Below, piece by piece: positions 46,740-54,552 of a stretch of 64,000 nucleotides of DNA. Numbering within the stretch: the stretch's first letter is position 1; the number at the start of each line of letters is the position of its first letter. The position numbers were made by a program, and so were the translations under genes. The DNA is from Bathymodiolus brooksi (taxonomy: Eukaryota; Mollusca; Bivalvia; Mytilida; Modiolidae), in NCBI GenBank assembly GCA_963680875.1, contig OY804576.1, positions 78,001,668-78,065,667 on the forward strand. Direction: 5' to 3'. The notes under the pieces were generated by a model, which was not told the origin of the DNA, ran no database searches, and was given only the letters and a program-made list of their open reading frames with translations.

Positions 46740-49590
46740 TAAGAAATAATAATAAATTCAGTCAGTTTATAACATATTTACAAGTGGTGCCAATAGGAAC
46801 AAATTTTGTGGTTAAAACTATTTACAATTTCATTTTTATTTAAATTTGTAATTGTAGATGGCTGAGAACAGTTGGTGTTAGCTGTTCTCTAAACGTGTTG
46901 ACTGTTGGGCATAGAACTATAGTTTGAGGTAGTAAATTCCAGTGAATGATTGTGTTCGGAAAGAATGAGTACTTGTACGGATCTTTGAATGCATGAAGAT
47001 GTCTGTATGTAAATGGATGAAATTGTCTGATTCTTGGGTCTGTAGGTATTAATATTGTTGTAGGAACTGCAACTATATGGTGAACAATCTTGTAGAACAT
47101 GATAAGTTTTGTTTTGAGTCGACGTTGTTGTAATGAAGGCCAGGTGAGGGTTTGTAGCATGTCTGTGACGCTGCTAGTATTATGGTATCTGTTGCAGGCA
47201 TACCTAGCTGCCCGTCGTTGGACCATCTCAATTTTATTGCAATGTTCTGCAGTGTGAGGGTTCCAAACTGAGCATGCATACTCTAGTTTTGGACGGACAA
47301 GAGATAGGTATGCCTGCGACTTTATATTTGTGTTGGAGGTTTTAAGGTTTCTTTTCAAGAATCCAAGACTTTTATTTGCATTGGCTACTATGTTGTTAGC
47401 ATGCTGTGTCCATTTCAAGTCGGATTGAAGAGTGATTCCAAGATATTTTGCTGAAGAAACTGATTCCAAAGTATGATTGTGTAGCAAGTAGTTATGTTTT
47501 ACAGGATTTTTCTTGTTTGTTATTGTAAGGACTGAGCATTTGTCTGGGTGGAAAGCCATCAGCCAGTCACTTTCCCATCGTGCGGCAGCATCAAGGTCTT
47601 CTTGGAGACTATCACAATCTTTTTGGGATTTGATAGTTTTGTAGATGATGCTGTCGTCGGCGAACAGTCTGAGTTGGCTGGATTTCATATATTCTGATAA
47701 GTCATTAATATATACCAGAAAAAGAACAGGACCCAGAACTGTTCCCTGAGGGACACCAGAAGTGACCGGAGCAATATCTGATGACTCTCCATCCAGAACC
47801 ACTGTTTGTGTACGGTTTGATAAAAAGGCAGAGATCCAGGTTAATGTTTGATTCTTGATTCCATAAAATTTGAGTTTGTATAGAAGTCGTTGATGTGGAA
47901 CTTTGTCAAAGGCTTTGGCAAAGTCCATGATAATGAGATCAGTTTGAATATTTTTATCTGAATTTGCAGCAATTTCTTGAACAAAGGACAGTAGTTGGGT
48001 TTCACAGGATCTAGAATGTCTGAAGCCATGTTGAAGATCATATAATAAATTGTTGCTTTCCAGATGGTTAAGTACGTGTTTTGTAATGACATGTTCCATA
48101 ATTTTACAGCTGATACAGGTGAGAGAGATTGGTCTGTAGTTTGCTGCATTGTATTTTTCACCTTTTTTGTATGCTGGTGCAACATTTGCATGTTTCCAGT
48201 CAGTTGGTATGCAGCCAGTCTGAAGTGATTTTTGAAAAATGATGGTTAAGATTGGAGCTGTAAAATTTTGAAGATCTTTTAGTATTCTGCCGCTGATGTT
48301 GTCTGGGCCACTGGCTTTATGCGAGTTGATGTTGTCAAGTAGTTTTCGGATGCCAGGTGTTGTGATGGTAAGTGGTGGTATATCTGGATGTGGACTCACA
48401 CCCTTGTTAGGAATGTTATCTATTGATTCAGTGGTAAATACAGATTTAAATTGTTCGTTTAAGATGTTTGCCTTTTGTTTAGTGTCAGCAACTAGTTGTC
48501 CCTCTTTTTTCAAGGGAGCAACTCCACTGTTGTCAGTTCTGAGTGACTTTATGAAGGAGAAGAGTTTTTTTGGTTTCGATTGATTATTAAAACTTTGATC
48601 TGGATCATTTGTTGGAAGGTCTAGGATTAATTTTTCGATATAGGTGTTGTAAGCATGTCTTTGTTCTTTCTGGACCTGATGTTTCAGCTGTTTATATTTC
48701 TCTTTATATTTTTTGTCCTTTTTCATTTTGAAGTATAATTTGTTCTTTTTATTAATCATCTTTCTTAGTTTATTATGGATCCAGGGTAGTCGATGTTTGT
48801 ATGTTAGCATTTTATGTGGGATGTTTTTATTAATTGATTTTGTAAGATTGTTCTTAAATAAGTTCCACATTTCATTTACAGTACTTTTTGCATCATTGTT
48901 TATGTTTATTATCTTTTTAAGTGTGTCTTCTAAATCAAATTTGATGTTATCCCAGTTTGCTTTGTCATACCTAAGAATTTTTCTGGGTTGTTGACGTACT
49001 TTACACAGCCATATGTCTGCTTCTGTGTAAACAACATCATGGTCACTAAGCCCAAGAGGTGGTAATGTATGAACTTTATTGATGATAGATGGATTGGTTA
49101 CTAGGATGAGATCAAGAGTTCGCTCTTTTCTAGTTGGAACATTTACTAATTGATGGAGATTGTATTCATCGATGATATCTAAGAGTTTGATGTTAAGTTC
49201 TGTTTCTGGTTTACCTGGTATAACTTGTGGTATAGACCAGTCGATGTGACCCAGATTAAAGTCTCCTCCTAAAATAATATTGGTATTGGATGCATGATTT
49301 ATTCTACTGAGGGATAATTCAAGCTGTTGTAGAGATGTTCCCTTATCAGATGGTGGTCTATAGTATGCACCTATCAGTAAGTTCTTACTTCCAGACATGT
49401 TTATTTGAGACCAAACTATTTCGCAATCAGTTTTGAGTTCGCTTACTTCAGTACTAATAAATTCTTTTTTGATGGCAATAAGCACTCCTCCATAACTTTG
49501 GTTGTTTTTATTTGGTTTTCTGTCTGATCTGTAGACATTGAATAATTCTGATGGAAAGAACTCGTATGATGATGTATCAATAAACTATAA
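46740..49590 (-). mobile_element. 5'-truncated non-LTR retrotransposon (CR1/jockey-like)
   Basis: The element runs from a truncated start near 49590 to a 3' tail rich in TTATTATTA near 46740. It holds one long open frame for an endonuclease plus reverse transcriptase. The 5' edge falls inside the endonuclease domain, as expected from incomplete target-primed reverse transcription. It sits between the putative first TMC exon and the secure TMC exons, in the same orientation as the gene. No target-site duplication could be fixed by eye. Confidence 0.9.
46840..49584 (-). CDS. Endonuclease/reverse transcriptase, N-terminally truncated
   Basis: The frame is open from just inside a TAG at 49585-49587 to a TAA at 46840 (914 codons). 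The first ATG-type start is lost with the 5' end, so the open frame is reported rather than a start. Counting from the GTG at 49485, the endonuclease part shows GGDFNLGHIDW (GDFN at 74-77) and the catalytic SDHD at 147-150; the N-terminal metal-binding strands are missing. The reverse transcriptase shows NYRPISLTCI (about 449), DFAKAFDKVP (521), SGVPQGTVLGP (576) and the catalytic FADD at 608-611. The C-terminal RRAARY and YKYSFFPNTI motifs are also present. The enzyme would copy its own RNA at a nicked target. The uninterrupted frame indicates recent insertion, but loss of the 5' end makes it non-autonomous. Confidence 0.93.
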   Translation of the reverse strand, partial: FIDTSSYEFFPSELFNVYRSDRKPNKNNQSYGGVLIAIKKEFISTEVSELKTDCEIVWSQINMSGSKNLLIGAYYRPPSDKGTSLQQLELSLSRINHASNTNIILGGDFNLGHIDWSIPQVIPGKPETELNIKLLDIIDEYNLHQLVNVPTRKERTLDLILVTNPSIINKVHTLPPLGLSDHDVVYTEADIWLCKVRQQPRKILRYDKANWDNIKFDLEDTLKKIININNDAKSTVNEMWNLFKNNLTKSINKNIPHKMLTYKHRLPWIHNKLRKMINKKNKLYFKMKKDKKYKEKYKQLKHQVQKEQRHAYNTYIEKLILDLPTNDPDQSFNNQSKPKKLFSFIKSLRTDNSGVAPLKKEGQLVADTKQKANILNEQFKSVFTTESIDNIPNKGVSPHPDIPPLTITTPGIRKLLDNINSHKASGPDNISGRILKDLQNFTAPILTIIFQKSLQTGCIPTDWKHANVAPAYKKGEKYNAANYRPISLTCISCKIMEHVITKHVLNHLESNNLLYDLQHGFRHSRSCETQLLSFVQEIAANSDKNIQTDLIIMDFAKAFDKVPHQRLLYKLKFYGIKNQTLTWISAFLSNRTQTVVLDGESSDIAPVTSGVPQGTVLGPVLFLVYINDLSEYMKSSQLRLFADDSIIYKTIKSQKDCDSLQEDLDAAARWESDWLMAFHPDKCSVLTITNKKNPVKHNYLLHNHTLESVSSAKYLGITLQSDLKWTQHANNIVANANKSLGFLKRNLKTSNTNIKSQAYLSLVRPKLEYACSVWNPHTAEHCNKIEMVQRRAARYACNRYHNTSSVTDMLQTLTWPSLQQRRLKTKLIMFYKIVHHIVAVPTTILIPTDPRIRQFHPFTYRHLHAFKDPYKYSFFPNTIIHWNLLPQTIVLCPTVNTFREQLTPTVLSHLQLQI

Positions 49591-49644
49591 AGTATTACAA
49601 CAAAGCCAGTTTGTATTTTAATGACATTCTGCAAAACAATTTAC

Positions 49645-49714
49645 CATTTCCTTTCAAAAGTGGTGAAGCAGCATCTTCTACGTCTTCAGCATCATTCAGC
49701 TCGCTCGATTCCAT
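49645..49714 (-). CDS. Putative first coding exon (possibly of the TMC gene)
   Basis: An ATG in good context (ACACAATGG) opens 23 codons reading MESSELNDAEDVEDAASPLL plus KGN, followed by a G|GTAAAT donor. An in-frame TAA lies upstream. The stretch is acidic and less AT-rich than its surroundings, as expected for coding sequence. It lies on the same strand, 4.7 kb upstream of the first secure TMC exon, with a retrotransposon in between. It ends in phase 1 whereas the next TMC exon starts in phase 0, so at least one exon is missing between them. Membership in the TMC gene is inference. Confidence 0.5.
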
Positions 49715-49835
49715 TGTGTAATATATTTTCGTCAGGAATGCATTCTTATTATTTTCTTGGAGTTAACACAGAGTTGGGGAGGGAAACTTTTAATTCTGTA
49801 GTTCACGATGTAGGCCTATATAGGGTATATATTTC

Positions 49836-49868
49836 CAAGGACGTATCTTTTATAAGATACGTCCTTGA
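49836..49868. promoter_or_regulatory. Perfect hairpin upstream of the putative first exon
   Basis: A 14-bp perfect inverted repeat (CAAGGACGTATCTT) flanks a 4-base loop. It lies about 120 bp upstream of the ATG at 49714, so it would fall in the 5' UTR or promoter. No function is known. Confidence 0.5.
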
Positions 49869-49869
49869 T

Positions 49870-50190
49870 ATTTCGAAACAATGACGGAAAATAAAAACTA
49901 CGATCCGTTGTAAATGCTCGAAATAATTTTAATATCATACAGTAGGATAAATGATTTTCTGAAGAAAAAAAATTTCACACAAACGACTTGCAGGGGCAGG
50001 ATAAACATAGATCTGTTTACACTTGTTAGCCTTCACGATTACTTTCTTCAACTTCAACTTCAATCAGGTTACTTAGCAACATCCGCAAGCAAACATATCA
50101 CTTAGAACTATATTTACACGCGTGCACAGCAGAGCCACAAAGTTTAAAAGAAACAACATATTTACACTGTACAAGTACATGTATATGGAA
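49870..50190. other. Non-coding, no recognisable feature
   Basis: Upstream of the putative first exon; nothing recognised. Confidence 0.4.
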
Positions 50191-50192
50191 AT

Positions 50193-50477
50193 TTAGAATA
50201 CTCCCTTGACTGCCACCTTGAATGCGTCCAAGTCCTGGACGGCTATCACAGGCGGTGGTAGTTGGTTCCACAGGATGATCGTTCGTGGAAAGAATGAATA
50301 TTTATATACATTTATGTTTGTCCTTATTGTCTGAAATTTCCAAGCATGGCTGTGACGAGTTGATGTTATTTCTGCCATAGTGGGGTGATGGTAAACTAGC
50401 TGCAATAATGTAGCTCCTGTGACAAACTTGTGTCTCGGCAGGGCTACAACGCGGTCCCATTCGTCACAATGGAGCAA
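50193..50477 (-). pseudogene. Non-LTR reverse transcriptase C-terminal fragment
   Basis: A 94-codon open stretch reads EWDRVVALPRHKFVTGATLL, then QLVYHHPTMAEI and YKYSFFPRTIILWNQLPP. This matches the post-RT tail of CR1/jockey-like elements, including the YKYSFFP motif shared with the 46840-49584 element. It lacks the catalytic domain and is a 5'-truncated copy separate from the pseudogene at 50990-52620. Confidence 0.8.
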
Positions 50478-50488
50478 AAAAAACTCAC

Positions 50489-50725
50489 TATTTGCGCTTC
50501 AAACATTTCATTATAACTATTACTGATGATCCCTGTCCTTGTTAAATCCGTTTGGCTGAGAAATATATGCTTTTCAAAGGTAGCAACAACCTTGTTCAAA
50601 TTTATCGATCGTTTTCCATAACCGGAAACTACGGAAGGCGGAGCTTTTCTAAATATGGTATTTCTTACTACACGCTGATGTAAACATTCACGCTTCAAAT
50701 CGCCAAATATGGTATCGACATCCAA
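50489..50725 (-). CDS. Possible coding exon of unknown gene, 79 codons
   Basis: An ATG opens a 79-codon frame beginning MDVDTIFGDLKRECLHQRVV and ending NSYNEMFEAQI, directly followed by a consensus GTGAGT donor. Composition looks coding rather than like the AT-rich surroundings. I do not recognise a domain. It could be the start of a gene, or an upstream exon of the neighbouring TMC transcript, but the phase does not join convincingly to the exon at 49645-49714. No membrane segment or signal peptide is evident. Confidence 0.35.
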
Positions 50726-50729
50726 ATAG

Positions 50730-50985
50730 TGAGGCCGGAAATGACGAAATTCAAAATGTTCAGAGAGAAGATTTTTATTTTGTGGGAATTACATTCTAAA
50801 ATACTAGTAGGTGATAAAAACTTGTTATAATAATGGACAAAAGGAAAGGTTATGTCTTATTATTGATAAATGCAGGCGTCAGAAGCTCTGTAAGCGAGCG
50901 CAAAAAATCTCGGCGGCTGCTCCATTACGTGTAATGGCATCCCGTTATAACTCTTGCGAGTAAGCGAGCATTTAGGGTTTTATTA
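50730..50985. other. Non-coding, partial repeat
   Basis: Contains two AAGCGAGCG/AAGCGAGCA motifs (50891, 50955) about 64 bp apart within a diverged repeat. No gene. Confidence 0.4.
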
Positions 50986-50989
50986 TTAG

Positions 50990-52620
50990 AACTAATGGTA
51001 AACCGGCACAGCGATGAGGTGGTGTACTACCTTATGCATGAGTGTTACTTCTGATCTTTTTCGCCTCTGTTCTAATTTTTCCCAATTTAGATCTTTTACC
51101 ATTTTCGTTGTGCTGTCAGGTTTTTTGTAGTCGTGCGGCTTGTTCAGGACAAATCTTGCTGCGTTCTTTTGGACAGATTCTAATTTGTTGATGTTGCTTG
51201 TTGTGTGAGGGTTCCAAGTCGTTGAGCAGTATTCTAATTTTGGTCTTACAAGGCTGGTATATGCTCTATCTTTTACACTAGATGGACAGTGTTTAAGATT
51301 TCTTTTCAGGAAACCAAGTACTTTTTATGCCTTCTTGCAAGTTTGGTCGATGTGCAAGTTGTACGTGAAGTTGTTACTGAGTTCTACTCCAAGGTATGGT
51401 TGATGGTCAACTTTTTCTAGAGTCTCTCCTTTCATTTTATAAGGGAAATCGGTCTTTGATCCTTTGTTTGTCGTTTGCATTATTGCACATTTGGAAACAT
51501 TGAATTCCATTTGCCACATAGCCAGAAATCATGGGTGATTTTGTTCATGAATATTCATAAACCAAATCGCGTCATGTATGACGTCAGCAAATAAACGTTT
51601 AACCATATTTGGAAGACGCTGATGAAATATATGTAAATAAAAAATATATTGTGCATTTTTTTCAATTTCTGCCCCACATTTATAAGTATTAGTATGTCAT
51701 TGAAATCGTTTAGTATAGGATATATACTGTTAAATTTTTTGAAATTTATATATCAGCAGTATTGTAATTGTATTATAGCTACATGTACTTGTTCTGTTGT
51801 TTTGTCGAAATAAAAAAATACCCTTGTGGAGCCTTTTTTTAATTGTTTATTTACATTTACAATGGAATGCGGTGCTTACTCAAATAATGCTATGTCTAGC
51901 AGAAGCAGTTTTACGAAATAGTAGATTTTTTTGCGTGAACCCCTATTGAATCTCTACTAGAAAGGTAAAAAAGAACTTGTGAATCCCTCTTTTAAATTAT
52001 CGTGGGAACCTTTAATTTGTCAGCAACATTTTTATCGAAGAAAGATTCCTCAACAATGTTACCGGAACTGACGGAATTTGTCCCGGCAATTAGAATGGGG
52101 ATTGTAAGAAAAGTCTTGAAAACCGTGCAGGATGCATTTTTTCACTTCTTCTCAATGCTTTTGAATAGCGCTTACGCTTCAAATTTGAAACTGGGTGGGA
52201 ACCTTGAGTTTTCATGGTACAGCTGTAATATTTTGAGATATTGTTCAAACCGGTGCATAGTTTGATTTTTTATCGCGGCAAATTGTCCGGCCCAAGCTAA
52301 CACAAAGTTTCCCATTCAACTATATGTTAAAATCCAAATTCTCTTTGAGCCGCCATTTTGAATATGCAAATGAGCAAATCACCTATCATTTCTGGCTATG
52401 ATGTATCTGACCAGCCTACGAGTGTGTCCAGGTCTTCTTGCATTAGTTGATGATCTTTTTCTCTGTGTATTGGTCTATATATCACACAGTCGTCTGCAAA
52501 CAATCTGGCGGTGGAATGGAGATTGTCTGCGATGTCATTGATGAACACCAGGAATAAAGTAGGGCCGAATACTGTTCCCTGGAGAATCCCTGATGTAATG
52601 TCAGGTACCGTAAATTCGCG
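50990..52620 (-). pseudogene. Decayed non-LTR reverse transcriptase split by an insertion
   Basis: From the right, 52620-52401 encodes DITSGILQGTVFGPTLFLVF and RLFADDCVIYRPI up to VGWSDT. After an 884-bp insertion the frame resumes at 51516 with WQMEFNVSKCAIM, PYLGVELSNNF and, after small disruptions, [22 protein letters not shown] and [11 protein letters not shown] near 50990. The PQG motif is altered to LQG. Everything N-terminal of TSG has been replaced by 25-bp satellite. It is a dead copy of the same broad family as the 46840-49584 element. Confidence 0.85.
51517..52400. mobile_element. 884-bp terminal-inverted-repeat element inserted in RT pseudogene
   Basis: The ends are inverted copies: CATAGCCAGAAATCATGGG at 51517 and, reversed from 52400, CATAGCCAGAAATGATAGG; about 25 bp with two mismatches. 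Removing 51517-52400 rejoins the RT frame as WSDT-WQMEF with at most a 1-bp duplication. A short plus-strand frame at 52002-52265 (starting MGTFNLSATFLSKKDSSTML) is unrecognised and no transposase is visible. The superfamily is undetermined. Confidence 0.85.
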
Positions 52621-53335
52621 TAAATTCATGTAAAGTCAGGTCGCGTAAATTCATGTAATGTCAGGTCACATAAATTCGTGTAATGTCAGGTTGCGTAAAT
52701 TCGTGTAATGTCAGGTCATGTAAATTCGTGTAATGTCAGGTCGCGTAAATTCGCATAAAGTCAGGTCCCATAAATTTGTGTAAAGTCAGGTTGCGAAAAT
52801 TTGTGTAATGTCAGGTCACATAAATTTGTGTAATGTCAGGTCACGTAAATTCACCTAAAGTCAGGTCGCTTAAATTCGTGGTCAGGTCGCTTAAATTCGC
52901 GTAAAGTCAGGTCCCATAAATTCGCGAAAAGACAGGTTGCGTAAATTTGTGTAAAGTCAGGTCGCGTAAATTCGTGTAATGTCAGATCGCGTAAATTTGT
53001 GTAATGTTAGGTCGCGTAAATTCGTGTAATGTCAGGTCGCGTAAATTTGTGTAATGTCAGGTCGCGTAAATTCGTGTAATGTCAGGTACCGTAAATTCGC
53101 GTAAATTCATGTAAAGTCAGGTCGCATAAATTTGTGTAATGTCAGGTCACGTAAATTCACCTAAAGTCAGGTCGCTTAAATTCGTGGTCAGGTCGCTTAA
53201 ATTCGCGTAAAGTCGGGTCCCATAAATTCGCGAAAAGTCAGGTTGCGTAAATTTGTGTAAAGTCAGGTCGCGTAAATTCGTGTAATGTCAGGTCGCGTAA
53301 ATTCGTGTAATGTCAGGTCGCGTGAATTTACGCGA
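52600..53335 (+). repeat. 25-bp satellite array, first orientation
   Basis: Tandem units follow the form GTCAGGTCGCGTAAATTCGTGTAAT (given here as two halves: GTCAGGTCGCGT and AAATTCGTGTAAT), with variants and some 8-10-bp truncated units. The first unit emerges from the coding sequence of the RT pseudogene. Variation is concentrated at CpG positions (CGCG, TGCG, CATG). Confidence 0.95.
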
Positions 53336-54552
53336 CCTGACATTACACGAATTTACGTGACCTGACATTACACGAATTTACGCGGCCTGACTTTACATGA
53401 ATTTACGTGACCTGAATTTACGCGAATTTACGGTACCTGACATTACACGAATTTACATGACCTGACATTACACGAATTCATGTGACCTGACATTACATGA
53501 ATTTATGCGACCTGACTTTACACAAATTTACTTGACCTGACTTTACGCGAATTTAAGCGACCTGACTTTACATGAATTTACTTGACCTGACATTACACGA
53601 ATTTACGTGACCTGACTTTACATGAATTTATGCGACCTGACTTTACGCGAATTTACGGTACCTGACATTACATGAATTTACGTGACCTAACATTACACAA
53701 ATTTACGGGACCTGACATTACACGAATTTACGCGACCTGACTTTACACAAATTTACGCAACCTGACATTACACAAATTTATGGGACCTGACTTTATGCGA
53801 ATTTACACGACCTGACATTACACAAATTTACATGACCTGACATTACACGAATTCACGTGACCTGACATTACACAAATTTATGTGACCTGACTTTACACGA
53901 ATTTACTTGACCTGACATTACACGAATTTACGCGACCTGACTTTACACGAATTTATGGTACCTGACTTTACACGAATTTACGCGACCTGACTTTACATGA
54001 ATTTACGCGACCTGACTTTACATGAATTTACGCGAATTTACGGTACCTGACATTACATGAATTTACGCGACCTGACATTACACGAATTTACGCGACCTGC
54101 CATTACACGAATTTACGCGACCTGACTTTACACAAATTTACGCAACCTGACTTTTCGCGAATTTAAGCGACCTGACATTACACGAAATTACGCGGCCTGA
54201 CCACGAATTTAAGCGACCTGACATTAGGTGAATTTACGCGACCTGAGATTACACGAATTTATGCGACCTGACTTTACATGAATTTACGCGACCTGACTTT
54301 ACGTGAATTTACGGTACCTGACATTGCACGAATTTACACAACCTGACTTTACGCAAATTTATGGGACCTGACTTTATGCGAATTTACGCGACCTGACATT
54401 ACACGAATTTACATGACCTGACATTACACGAATTCACGTGACCTGACATTACACGAATTTATGCGACCTGCCTTTACACGAATTTACTTGACCTGACATT
54501 ACACGAATTTACGCGACCTAACTTTACATGAATTTACGCGACCTGACATTTT
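53326..54552 (-). repeat. 25-bp satellite array, inverted orientation
   Basis: The same 25-bp unit continues in reverse complement (CGCGACCTGACATTACACG plus AATTTA). The switch occurs at about 53331, where the sequence reads through a palindrome centred on GTGAATTTACGCG. The two arrays therefore form a head-to-head inverted repeat of roughly 0.73 and 1.22 kb. The right edge abuts the 39-bp minisatellite inside the word GACATTTTAGTGGG. Confidence 0.95.

Noticed and set aside
48296..48994. Plus-strand frames of 93-95 codons
   Set aside because: Shadows antisense to the reverse transcriptase frame.
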